NCBI GenBank assembly: GCA_011389985.1
Contig: JAABTH010000009.1
Coordinates: 1-32,836, forward strand
DNA length: 32,836 bases
Direction: 5' to 3'
Source: Bacillota bacterium
GTDB lineage: Bacteria > Bacillota > Dethiobacteria > DTU022
Position numbers and translations under genes: made by a program
Shown here: piece by piece, positions 24,437 through 32,638 of the stretch
Layout of the letters: each line of letters begins with the position of its first letter
Numbering within the stretch: the stretch's first letter is position 1
The notes under the pieces: model-generated
Told to the model about the DNA's origin: nothing
The model's database searches: none
The model's input: only the letters and a program-made list of their open reading frames with translations

Positions 24437-25067
24437 ATTTCTTTACTCTGCCGCCGCCATTAAAATAGCCGTTAAAGAGCATATTGATAATTATACTCGC
24501 GATATGTTCCAGATCGCTTTCATTTTCGTTTACAACTTCCCAGATAAAACGATCCACAAGTAAAATATAAGCTTTGGCAACGGTCTGGATATCAAATTCG
24601 TCTGCCAGCTTTTTTTCCTGTGAATAAGCGAACGATTTAGCTGAGCTTTTAATAAACTGATCAATAATGCTATGCCAGTGAGCGGCAATGGAAGGTGACT
24701 GGCCTAGCGCCTCCTGGTATACTCTCATAATCGGGCGGTGTTGTTCAGAAAGGCGGAATGAAGTAAGCACAAGTTCGAAGTATGCAGAACGGGCCTCTTC
24801 AAGTGTCTTGGGGGAAAATGGTACCTCAAGGAGATTGTAAAATTCATCTAGAACATTATCAACAACTTTATTAAGGATATCATCTTTGCCTTTGAAATGA
24901 CTGTAAACCGTTCCATAGCCTACATTTGCCTGCTGGCTTATCTTCGCTATGGTTGTTTTGGCGTAGCCTTCATTAAGAAAAACATCTAGAGCGGTATCAA
25001 GTATTAATTTTCGGGTAATCCGACTGCGCAGATAACGGCGCGGTCTCCTTGGAGCATTTTTTTCCAC
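24435..25067 (-). CDS. TetR/AcrR-family transcriptional regulator
   Basis: A 210-residue one-component repressor. The N-terminal HTH matches TetR regulators: RKLILDTALDVFLNEGYAKT, then TIAKISQQANVGYGTVYSHF with the recognition helix ending in the usual Y-x-H/Y-F. The variable ligand-binding domain follows (residues about 75-210). A basic N-terminal tail (RRPRRYLRSR) precedes the HTH. The start is GTG 25067, fixed by AAAGGAGGT 9 nt upstream. It is divergent from the metallophosphoesterase gene. TetR proteins often control a divergent neighbour and themselves, but the ligand and targets are unknown. Confidence 0.9.
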   Translation of the reverse strand: MEKNAPRRPRRYLRSRITRKLILDTALDVFLNEGYAKTTIAKISQQANVGYGTVYSHFKGKDDILNKVVDNVLDEFYNLLEVPFSPKTLEEARSAYFELVLTSFRLSEQHRPIMRVYQEALGQSPSIAAHWHSIIDQFIKSSAKSFAYSQEKKLADEFDIQTVAKAYILLVDRFIWEVVNENESDLEHIASIIINMLFNGYFNGGGRVKK

Positions 25068-25114
25068 AGTGATAGGACCTCCTTTAACGAACTAAATCTA
25101 AATAATTTAATGAC

Positions 25115-25143
25115 ATTCTATCATTTTATTAAAATATTTGCAA
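25115..25143 (-). promoter_or_regulatory. Promoter of the TetR-family gene
   Basis: Minus-strand -35 TTGCAA (25143-25138), 17-bp spacer, -10 TAGAAT (25120-25115). The imperfect dyad TGACATTCTATCA (25111-25123) overlaps the -10 and is a possible autoregulatory site. Confidence 0.6.
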
Positions 25144-25257
25144 AGCTTATTTGTAAAATAAAAATATACTAATAAGCAGAAAAAAGCCCCTTTTGCATTC
25201 CGCTTGTTAATTTAGTAGGATAAAGGAAAGTTAAATAAATAAACTCGAGGGATAAGC

Positions 25258-25950
25258 ATGGGGATATACGCAATTGGCGATCTGCACCTTTCACACCAGC
25301 AGGACAAGCCAATGGATATATTTGGTGAAGGCTGGGACAACCACATTGAAAAAATTAAGTATAACTGGAACCGAATTGTCGAAGATGACGATTTGGTTAT
25401 AGTTGTTGGAGATATTTCCTGGGCAATGCATTTACCTGAAGCTGTTCCGGATCTGGAGTGGGTATCAAATCTCAGGGGCACCAAGCTATTGATCAGGGGT
25501 AATCACGATTACTGGTGGTCATCTATTGGCAAGGTTCGGGCTTCTCTTCCGCAAAATCTTTATGCTTTACAAAACGATTGTTTTAACTGGGGTGAATATA
25601 CTATCTGTGGCACCAGGGGTTGGATCTGCCCCGGTGAAGAAGGTTTTGACAATGAAGATGATAAAAGAATTTACTTAAGAGAGGTGCAGAGACTTAAGCT
25701 CTCTTTAGAGAGCTCCAGGCTTATAGATGCTAAGAAGATTATAGCGGCGCTTCATTTTCCGCCTTTTAACAGGAAAAATCAACCAAGCGCTTTTACCGCT
25801 TTAATTGAACAGTATAAAGTTGAAATTTGTGTGTTTGGCCATATCCATGACGATGGCAGAAACTATATATTCCAGGGTGAGAGAAATGGGATACTCTATC
25901 ATTTTGCCGCAGCCGATGGTATCGGGTTTTCCCCGCTCAGGCTTGTGTAA
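25258..25950 (+). CDS. Calcineurin-like metallophosphoesterase
   Basis: A 230-residue cytoplasmic phosphoesterase with all five conserved blocks of the family: GDLHLS at residues 7-12 (metal-binding Asp8 and His10), VVGDISWAM, IRGNHDYWW, AALHFPPFN, and FGHIHDDGR. The GHxH block completes the dimetal site. Its substrate cannot be read from sequence; this group includes many uncharacterised predicted phosphohydrolases. The start is ATG 25258, with CGAGGGATAAGC directly upstream. It is divergent from the TetR gene. Confidence 0.88.
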   Translation: MGIYAIGDLHLSHQQDKPMDIFGEGWDNHIEKIKYNWNRIVEDDDLVIVVGDISWAMHLPEAVPDLEWVSNLRGTKLLIRGNHDYWWSSIGKVRASLPQNLYALQNDCFNWGEYTICGTRGWICPGEEGFDNEDDKRIYLREVQRLKLSLESSRLIDAKKIIAALHFPPFNRKNQPSAFTALIEQYKVEICVFGHIHDDGRNYIFQGERNGILYHFAAADGIGFSPLRLV

Positions 25951-26013
25951 ACTTTTTCCGGTTTCAGCAGGATTGCCGTAGAAAAAAGGGGAAATATTAT
26001 AATGGTTTAAGTA

Positions 26014-26041
26014 TCCTGAAGATGTAATTCAGGAGATTTTT
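26014..26041 (+). terminator. Weak terminator after the metallophosphoesterase
   Basis: TCCTGAA (26014-26020) pairs with TTCAGGA (26028-26034) around a 7-nt loop, followed by GATTTTT. It is located between the phosphoesterase and the redox operon. The remaining sequence to 26193 is AT-rich with no recognised element. Confidence 0.5.
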
Positions 26042-26193
26042 AAAAGCCCGGGAACGATAAATGTCATCCCTAATTGAAATTCCTTTGATTATCAGTTCCT
26101 ATACTAAAAAACGCCGGGGTTAATCTGTAGAATCCGGTTTGAGAAATTAATTTAAAATCTTTAAATTCTGATCTTTTAATGGAGGTTAACTAT

Positions 26194-26682
26194 TTGAGCA
26201 GAGAAACTGAAGCCGTAATGACAGAACAGATCGATATAACGGCAATAGAAGAAATTATTGAACCTTATATTAAAAAGAAAGAAATGGTGATTCCTGTTCT
26301 GCAAAAAGTTCAGGAACACTTTGGCTATCTGCCCCGACCGGCTATAGAAGAGGTGTCCCGCCTGATGCGCATACCTTTAAGCCGCCTGTACGGAGTAGCC
26401 ACATTTTATGCCCAGTTTAAAATGAAACCACGGGGAAAATACATTATCCGGGTTTGCAAGGGAACAGCCTGCCATATTCAGGGCAGCCCAAAAATTGCTG
26501 AAAGAATAGAAGAAACCCTGGGCATTCAAAGCGGAGAAACAACTGATGACCTGCGATTTACCCTGGAAGAGGTTGCATGTATTGGCGCCTGTGCCCTGGC
26601 CCCTGTTATTATGATTAACGACGATCCGCACGGCCGGTTGACTCCGGATAAAATAAAAAGCATACTTGACAGCTACAAGTAA
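26194..26682 (+). CDS. nuoE: NuoE/HndA-like [2Fe-2S] subunit of NAD-linked redox complex
   Basis: A 162-residue thioredoxin-fold [2Fe-2S] subunit, equivalent to the 24-kDa subunit of complex I and to the small subunit of NAD-linked or bifurcating hydrogenases and formate dehydrogenases. The four cluster cysteines are in VCKGTACHIQG and ACIGACALAP. VLQKVQEHFGYLP and LYGVATFYAQF are typical helices. A frame-open ATG at 26179 contains the GGAGG site itself, so the TTG at 26194, 7 nt after GGAGGTTAAC, is the likely start. It is the first gene of the formate dehydrogenase-type operon. Confidence 0.9.
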   Translation: MSRETEAVMTEQIDITAIEEIIEPYIKKKEMVIPVLQKVQEHFGYLPRPAIEEVSRLMRIPLSRLYGVATFYAQFKMKPRGKYIIRVCKGTACHIQGSPKIAERIEETLGIQSGETTDDLRFTLEEVACIGACALAPVIMINDDPHGRLTPDKIKSILDSYK

Positions 26683-26698
26683 AGGCAGGAGGTTACTG

Positions 26699-26878
26699 AT
26701 GGAAAAATTTATTGATCACTGCTGTGAAAAATGTACCCATACCAAAGAAACACCCTGTAAGGATTTTATACGTTGTTGCGTTGAAGGCCCAATTTGCCAT
26801 GAAGATCCGGCCTGTGTTGCAAAACGTAAAGCAATTATTGAAAAGGTTGCAATCAATGATCAGTTTGTAATCTGCTGA
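26699..26878 (+). CDS. Small cysteine-rich protein, unknown function
   Basis: A 59-residue protein with nine cysteines (8, 9, 12, 20, 26, 27, 33, 39 and 59), including CCEKC and RCCVEG pairs, a C-terminal cysteine, and a helix-like KRKAIIEK segment. The start is ATG 26699 with an excellent AGGAGGT 6 nt upstream. It begins 16 nt after the NuoE-like stop, so it is a genuine operon member. The spacing suits an Fe-S or zinc site, but no family was recognised. Its place between the NuoE- and NuoF-like genes suggests a small extra subunit, cluster-assembly aid or electron-transfer peptide of the complex (inference). Confidence 0.75.
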   Translation: MEKFIDHCCEKCTHTKETPCKDFIRCCVEGPICHEDPACVAKRKAIIEKVAINDQFVIC

Positions 26879-26991
26879 AGCCTTTTCAATAGAGTTATTT
26901 AACACTTGGTATCTGTAATACTCACCATTGTATTACTTTTTACCCCTTCAGGTAGCATTGATTGTAGAAGAAAGAAGGAGGTCCGAAAAAT

Positions 26992-28809
26992 TTGTATGAA
27001 AAACACTTGATGATATGCGGGGCTACAGGCTGCCTCTCATCAGGCTCACAAGCGGTTGAAGAGGCCCTGATCAAAGAACTGAAAAAACATAAAATTAAAG
27101 ATAAGTTTCGCCTTGTTATGGGCGGTTGCCCTGGGTTCTGCGAGGTTGGCCCGATTATAGTAGTCTATCCTGATGAAGTATTCTACTGCCGTCTCAAACC
27201 AAAACATATGGCCGAAGTGGTTGAAAAACACCTCCTTGAGGGTGAAATAGTAGAACATTTACTCTACAAGGGTCCTGATACAGAGGCGCCGGCCCGTTTT
27301 TTTGATACAATCCCTTTTTATGCAAAACAGAAGTTTAATGTATTACGTAACAGCGGCATAATTGATCCTGAAAGTATTGATGAATATATAATGCGTGGTG
27401 GTTACCGGGCCTTTTCACGTGCCCTTGCAATGGAGCCGGCTGAAATATGCGAAGAGGTAAAATCAGCCGGTTTACGCGGCCGGGGAGGAGCCGGCTTTTC
27501 AACAGGTCTCAAATGGGAGTTCACCCTTAATGCCTCCGGCCAGAAGAAATACGTGGTCTGTAACGCTGACGAAGGCGATCCCGGGGCATTCATGGATCGC
27601 TCCATACTTGAAGGCGATCCGCATGCGATCTTAGAGGGTATGTTAATCTGCGCTCGGGCTACAGGCGCAAATGAAGGCTATGTATATTGCCGGGCTGAAT
27701 ATCCACTGGCAATTAAAAGGCTGAAAATTGCCATTGACAAGGCGGAAGAGTATGGACTGCTTGGCGAAAAAATACTTGGCTATGATTTCAATTTCAAGAT
27801 CAACATAAAAGAAGGCGCCGGCGCTTTTGTCTGCGGTGAAGAGACTGCGCTGCTTGCTTCTATTGAAGGGAAACGGGGAATGCCCCGCCCGCGTCCGCCA
27901 TTTCCGGCTCAATCAGGTCTTTTTGGTAAACCGACAACAATCAACAATGTTGAAACACTTGCCAATATCCCCCTCATAGTAAAAGAAGGAGGCGCCGCTG
28001 AATTTGCATCTGTCGGTACCGAGGGCAGCAAAGGAACCAAGGTATTTGCCCTGGCCGGAAAAATTCGCAATACCGGCCTTTGCGAAGTACCGATGGGCAT
28101 AACCGTCCGTGAAATAATTTATGATGTGGGCGGCGGAATTAAAGGCGGCCGGAAATTTAAAGCGGTGCAGGCCGGAGGCCCTTCCGGTGGCTGTATTCCG
28201 GCTGAACAGCTTGATCTGCCAATAGATTATGATTCTTTGAATAAAGCCGGGGCGATTATGGGTTCCGGGGGACTCGTAGTTATGGATGAACGTACATGTA
28301 TGGTTGATCTGGCCCGTTATTTCTTAAGCTTTACCCAGAAGGAATCCTGTGGCAAATGTACACCCTGTCGTGAAGGAACCAAACGGATGCTGGAAATACT
28401 GAACAGGATAACTGAAGGAGAAGGTAAACTTAAGGATCTGGATGTTCTTGACAGTATGGCTTACAGCATTAAAGACAGTTCCTTATGCGGTCTGGGACAA
28501 ACCTGCCCTAACCCCGTTTTAAGCACAATCCGCTATTTCCGTAATGAGTATGAAGAACATATCACTGATAAATTTTGCAGAGCCGGTGTTTGTAAACCGC
28601 TTTTTAATTACAGGATCGATGCCGATAAGTGTACAGGATGCACTGTCTGTGCCAAAGCCTGTCCGGTTAATGCCATCAGTGGAGAAAAGAAAAAGCCGCA
28701 TGAGATTAATCTCGATCTATGCACCAACTGCGGCAACTGTATTGAAAAGTGCCGCTTTGACAGTATTATCATTGAACCTGTAGGGAGGGAAGCAGATGTC
28801 AGCAATTAA
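26992..28809 (+). CDS. nuoF: NuoF/HydB-like NADH-binding flavoprotein subunit with extra Fe-S domains
   Basis: A 605-residue diaphorase subunit. Order of domains: an N-terminal thioredoxin-like [2Fe-2S] domain (Cys9, Cys14, Cys46, Cys50); the FMN/NADH domain with GLRGRGGAGFSTGLKW at 160-175 and NADEGDPGAFMDR at 191-203; a SLBB segment (VQAGGPSGG); the [4Fe-4S] N3-type site CGKCTPC plus Cys499; and a C-terminal 2x[4Fe-4S] ferredoxin (CTGCTVCAKAC, CTNCGNCIEKC). This layout is shared by clostridial NAD(P)-linked and electron-bifurcating hydrogenases and formate dehydrogenases. The start is TTG 26992 after AAGGAGGT. Its end overlaps the FdhA start by 14 nt. Confidence 0.92.
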   Translation: MYEKHLMICGATGCLSSGSQAVEEALIKELKKHKIKDKFRLVMGGCPGFCEVGPIIVVYPDEVFYCRLKPKHMAEVVEKHLLEGEIVEHLLYKGPDTEAPARFFDTIPFYAKQKFNVLRNSGIIDPESIDEYIMRGGYRAFSRALAMEPAEICEEVKSAGLRGRGGAGFSTGLKWEFTLNASGQKKYVVCNADEGDPGAFMDRSILEGDPHAILEGMLICARATGANEGYVYCRAEYPLAIKRLKIAIDKAEEYGLLGEKILGYDFNFKINIKEGAGAFVCGEETALLASIEGKRGMPRPRPPFPAQSGLFGKPTTINNVETLANIPLIVKEGGAAEFASVGTEGSKGTKVFALAGKIRNTGLCEVPMGITVREIIYDVGGGIKGGRKFKAVQAGGPSGGCIPAEQLDLPIDYDSLNKAGAIMGSGGLVVMDERTCMVDLARYFLSFTQKESCGKCTPCREGTKRMLEILNRITEGEGKLKDLDVLDSMAYSIKDSSLCGLGQTCPNPVLSTIRYFRNEYEEHITDKFCRAGVCKPLFNYRIDADKCTGCTVCAKACPVNAISGEKKKPHEINLDLCTNCGNCIEKCRFDSIIIEPVGREADVSN

Positions 28810-31240
28810 ATTGACTATTGATGGAAGAGAAATAGAAGTAGAGCCCGGAACTACCATACTTGAAGCTGCAAGGCAAATTGGCGCTGATATTCCTACCTTC
28901 TGCCATGATCCCGAACTTCCTCCCAATGGCGCTTGCCGTATTTGTGTTGTTGAAGTAGAGAAAGCGCGTGCTCTTGTTGCTTCTTGTGTAACTCCTGTTG
29001 CTCCCGGTATGGTTATCCATACAGAGTCAGAGCGGGTTGTGAGAGCCCGTAAAGAGATATTGAACCTGCAAATAGCGAACCATCCCCTGGTCTGTATCAC
29101 CTGCGAAAAAACAGGTGAATGTAAGCTGCAGGATTACTGCTACAGATACGGGGTTTCAGACAGTGGATATGTCGGGGAGGTTAAAGATCTGCCTCTTGAT
29201 GACAGTAATCCCTTTTTCGTTCGTGATATGAATAAATGTATTCTGTGCGGCATATGCGTCGGCAAGTGTCAGGATGTAGTCGGAGCCGGTGCTATTGACT
29301 TTACAAAACGTGGTTTTATTAGTAATGTGGGGCCTGCTTATGAAGACAAAATAGAGGATTCAACCTGTGTTTTTTGCGGCCTTTGTATAGACAGTTGCCC
29401 TGTTGGAGCCCTTATCCCGAAAGTTGGTCGGGGAAAGGGACGACCATGGGAAATAGAAAAAACGAGAGCGATCTGCCCGTACTGTTCTGTTGGCTGTGGT
29501 ATCAATCTGCATGTCCGGGGTAGTGAGATCATAGGTGTTACCGCCGATCAGCAGAGCCCGGTCAACCGGGGGCACCTGTGCGCCAGGGGTAAATTCGGCT
29601 GGGATTACCAGAAGAGCAGTGAAAGACTAACAGTTCCCCTGGTTAAATCCAACGGGGTCTTTGTTGAAGTCAGTTGGGAGGAGGCCCTTGGTCTGATTGT
29701 AGATAATATTGAAGATGTGCGAAACCGTTATGGCTCTTTGAGCCTGATGGGTCTCTGTTCACCAAAAGCAACTAACGAAGAAAGCTACCTTTTCCAGAAA
29801 TTGATTAGAAGTCTTGGTTCAAACAATGTCGACAGCTACACCAGGCATTGTCATGCACCATCAGTTAATGCCCTGATGAAAGCGCTGGGCAGCGCAGCTA
29901 TGACCAACAGCATTGAGGAACTTACAGGTACGGAAGCAATATTTATTATTGAAGCCGATCCGCTCGACAGCCATCCAATTATCGGTTACCGGGTTCGGGA
30001 AGCTGTCCGGTCAGGGGCAAAGTTAATTGTGGCCAATGAAAAGGCTGTCGGACTTAGTGATATTGCCCATTACTTCTTTGCTCTTGAACCAGGTGGTGCT
30101 CTGGCCCTGGTTAATACAATGTCTAATGTAATTCTTGAGGAAGGTTTACACGATCAGGCTTTCATCGGAAAGAGAACCGAAGGTTTTGAAGCTTTCAGGA
30201 AAGCAATTGCCGGCTATACTCCTGAATTTACTGCAGAATTAACCGGGTTAACTGAAGCTGAAATTCGTACTGCAGCCCGTGTTTATGCCGGAGTTGAAAA
30301 GGCGGCCATTATTTCCAGTGCTGTAATCAGGGAAGAAGAAGGCGGAGACCAGCTGGTTTTAGCTCTTGTTAACCTGGCCTTGCTTACCGGAAATCTTGGA
30401 AAAAACTCGTGCGGCCTTTACCTTCCCTACAGCGAGAACAACCTGCAGGGTTGTGCCGACATGGGCGCACTTCCCGCTGTTCTAACCGGTTACCAGCAGC
30501 TTAAAGAAAAAGCAGTGCGTGAAAAATTCTCGAAAGCCTGGAAAATTCCGATCAGTGAAAAAGAAGGTTATTCTGCCGCCGACATTTTTAATACGAAAAA
30601 AGAATCTTCCATAAAAGCGATGTTTATACTCGGTGAAAATCCGGCTGCCTGCGGCGAAGAACATGAGAAAACGGCTGAAATACTTAAAAGCCTCGATTTT
30701 CTTGTGGTTCAGGATATTTTTATGACTGAAACAGCTGCGCTTGCAGATGTGGTATTACCGGCGATTGCCTTTGCTGAAAAACTGGGTACTTACACAAATA
30801 CAGAAAGACGGGTTCAGTTAAACCGGCCTGCGGTTGAACCACCCGAAGAAGCATATCCCGATTGGGAGGTTATTGCCGAACTGGCCGGCTGGCTCGGTTT
30901 TGAGTGGAATTATGACAGTCCCGAGGATATCTTTAATGAAATGGCTGCACTTACACCTCAGTATAGTGGAATATCTTATGAACGAATTGAAGCTGAGGGC
31001 ATCCAGTGGCCCTGCCCGGGCAAGAATCATCCGGGCACCAGGTACCTTTATGAAGGTCGTTTTGGTCGGGGATTGGGTCTTTTTTCTATCATTGAGCTTG
31101 ATCATTCCCGTAAGTTTGATCAAAAACCCTTGCCGGAAATCCATTCAATAGGTGAACATGGTTGTCAATGTATTAGTGACAGCATGAGAAACCACTCAGT
31201 GATAAGCTCTATGAAGAAAAATAGAGGGGGTGAAAGTTAG
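28796..31240 (+). CDS. fdhA: Formate dehydrogenase catalytic subunit, C-terminally shortened
   Basis: An 814-residue molybdopterin oxidoreductase (formate/CO2). Domains: [2Fe-2S] ferredoxin (Cys36, 47, 50, 64); NuoG-type His-Cys [4Fe-4S] (His96, Cys100, 103, 109); 2x[4Fe-4S] ferredoxin (Cys148-158, Cys191-201); Mo/W domain [4Fe-4S] (Cys227, 230, 234, 262); then the molybdopterin core. The metal ligand is Cys352 in TRHCHAPSV (codon TGT at 29849), followed by His353, so it is a Cys-type rather than a selenocysteine enzyme. After WPCPGKNHPGTRYLY the protein soon ends. The C-terminal dinucleotide-binding domain (about 120-130 residues, present in relatives near 890 residues) is missing and replaced by a tail of about 40 non-matching residues. 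GGGAGGG precedes the ATG. The stop overlaps the next start by one base. Confidence 0.88.
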   Translation: MSAIKLTIDGREIEVEPGTTILEAARQIGADIPTFCHDPELPPNGACRICVVEVEKARALVASCVTPVAPGMVIHTESERVVRARKEILNLQIANHPLVCITCEKTGECKLQDYCYRYGVSDSGYVGEVKDLPLDDSNPFFVRDMNKCILCGICVGKCQDVVGAGAIDFTKRGFISNVGPAYEDKIEDSTCVFCGLCIDSCPVGALIPKVGRGKGRPWEIEKTRAICPYCSVGCGINLHVRGSEIIGVTADQQSPVNRGHLCARGKFGWDYQKSSERLTVPLVKSNGVFVEVSWEEALGLIVDNIEDVRNRYGSLSLMGLCSPKATNEESYLFQKLIRSLGSNNVDSYTRHCHAPSVNALMKALGSAAMTNSIEELTGTEAIFIIEADPLDSHPIIGYRVREAVRSGAKLIVANEKAVGLSDIAHYFFALEPGGALALVNTMSNVILEEGLHDQAFIGKRTEGFEAFRKAIAGYTPEFTAELTGLTEAEIRTAARVYAGVEKAAIISSAVIREEEGGDQLVLALVNLALLTGNLGKNSCGLYLPYSENNLQGCADMGALPAVLTGYQQLKEKAVREKFSKAWKIPISEKEGYSAADIFNTKKESSIKAMFILGENPAACGEEHEKTAEILKSLDFLVVQDIFMTETAALADVVLPAIAFAEKLGTYTNTERRVQLNRPAVEPPEEAYPDWEVIAELAGWLGFEWNYDSPEDIFNEMAALTPQYSGISYERIEAEGIQWPCPGKNHPGTRYLYEGRFGRGLGLFSIIELDHSRKFDQKPLPEIHSIGEHGCQCISDSMRNHSVISSMKKNRGGES

Positions 31241-32592
31241 TGAGCAGTTATTATTTCTCCGATCATTTTACCTGGGGAGCTGCCACAGCCTCTTACCAGA
31301 TTGAAGGCGCACATGATCTTGACGGTAAAGGTGAATCGATCTGGGACCGTTTTTCACACACCCCCGGTACAACCTGGAATGGTGAAACAGGTGATGTTGC
31401 CTGTGATCATTACCACCAGTATGAAGAAGATCTCAAACTGATTTCTGCAATAGGTCTGAATAGCTACCGCTTTTCTATTTCCTGGCCTAGAATATTTCCT
31501 GCCGGCGGCGGTAAACCCAATAAAAAAGGCCTTGATTTTTATCGCCGTTTGGTCGAAGAGCTAAACAGGTCCAATATCAAAGCGGCTGTTACCCTGTATC
31601 ACTGGGATCTGCCCCAGGTATTGCAGGACAAGGGTGGTTGGAATAACCGCGATACAGCCCGATACTTTGCCGATTATGCCGCATATCTCTACGAATATCT
31701 CGATCTGCCGGTTGATATGTGGATAACCATCAATGAACCATGGGTTATTGCCGTCCTTGGCCATGCTTTTGGTGTTCATGCTCCCGGAATTACTGATTTT
31801 AATGTAGCCTTACAGGTATCGCACAACCTGCTTTTAGGGCACGGGCTGGCAGTAAAAGCATTTCGCGAAGCAAAAAGGGTTGGTGAGACGATCGGAATAA
31901 CCCTGAACCTGACTCCGGTACAGCCTTTAACTGACAGCGCCGCAGATATTGAGGCGGCCAGTCGTTCTGACGGATTTATGAACAGATGGTTTCTTGATCC
32001 GCTCTTCAGGGGAAGTTACCCCAAGGATATGGTTGAGATTTTCTCAAGGACATTTTCACTGCCCCTTACGGAAAAAGATGATGCTGCCATTATTGCCGAA
32101 CCAATTGATTTTTTAGGAATTAACAACTACACGAGGGTGCTGGTTGAAGCTAGCGGCGATGAAAATGCCTTCATGGGAAACCCGGTAAACCCTCCTGATG
32201 CTGAATACACAGAGATGGGCTGGGAAGTATATCCCCGGGGCATATATGAGCTGCTGACCAGGGTTAACCGCGATTACAGCACGCTGCCTCTTTATATAAC
32301 TGAAAACGGCGCTGCTTTTCCCGATGAGCTTCAAAAAGACGGCACTGTTGATGATCCCCGCCGCATTAACTATCTACAGGCTTACCTGCATGAAACCTGG
32401 AAAGCACTTGAAGAAGGTATTCCCCTGAAAGGCTATTATGTCTGGTCCCTAATGGATAATTATGAATGGGCTTTTGGTTACAGTAAGCGTTTTGGCTTAA
32501 TTTACATCGATTTTGAGAATAGGAAACGTTATCTTAAAAACAGCGCTTATTGGTACAAAAAAGTGATCAGCCGCAATGGTTTGGAGCTGTAA
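31240..32592 (+). CDS. GH1 family beta-glucosidase
   Basis: A 450-residue glycoside hydrolase of family 1, cleaving beta-glucosides or related beta-glycosides by a retaining mechanism. The N-terminal signature FTWGAATASYQIEGA (residues 10-24) is present. The acid/base Glu166 is in TINEPW and the nucleophile Glu355 in YITENGA. The sugar-binding segments LYHWDLPQ and WSLMDNYEWAFGY are present too. Normal length, no signal peptide, so cytoplasmic. The GTG start at 31240 overlaps the fdhA stop (TAGTGA) and is preceded by GGGGGTG. Its position inside a formate dehydrogenase operon, between fdhA and fdhD, is unexpected. No sugar transporter or regulator is next to it. Confidence 0.93.
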   Translation: MSSYYFSDHFTWGAATASYQIEGAHDLDGKGESIWDRFSHTPGTTWNGETGDVACDHYHQYEEDLKLISAIGLNSYRFSISWPRIFPAGGGKPNKKGLDFYRRLVEELNRSNIKAAVTLYHWDLPQVLQDKGGWNNRDTARYFADYAAYLYEYLDLPVDMWITINEPWVIAVLGHAFGVHAPGITDFNVALQVSHNLLLGHGLAVKAFREAKRVGETIGITLNLTPVQPLTDSAADIEAASRSDGFMNRWFLDPLFRGSYPKDMVEIFSRTFSLPLTEKDDAAIIAEPIDFLGINNYTRVLVEASGDENAFMGNPVNPPDAEYTEMGWEVYPRGIYELLTRVNRDYSTLPLYITENGAAFPDELQKDGTVDDPRRINYLQAYLHETWKALEEGIPLKGYYVWSLMDNYEWAFGYSKRFGLIYIDFENRKRYLKNSAYWYKKVISRNGLEL

Positions 32593-32638
32593 ACGAGTGT
32601 TACCTTTAATTGCTATCCTCAATAGATGAGGTGTTTTG

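Noticed and set aside
25951-26193. Molybdenum/tungsten cofactor riboswitch ahead of the formate dehydrogenase operon
   Set aside because: The gap is AT-rich with only a weak terminator hairpin. No recognisable Moco RNA consensus could be matched by eye.
29849-29851. Possible selenocysteine at the FdhA active site
   Set aside because: The codon is TGT (Cys), not TGA, and there is no in-frame stop in the gene.
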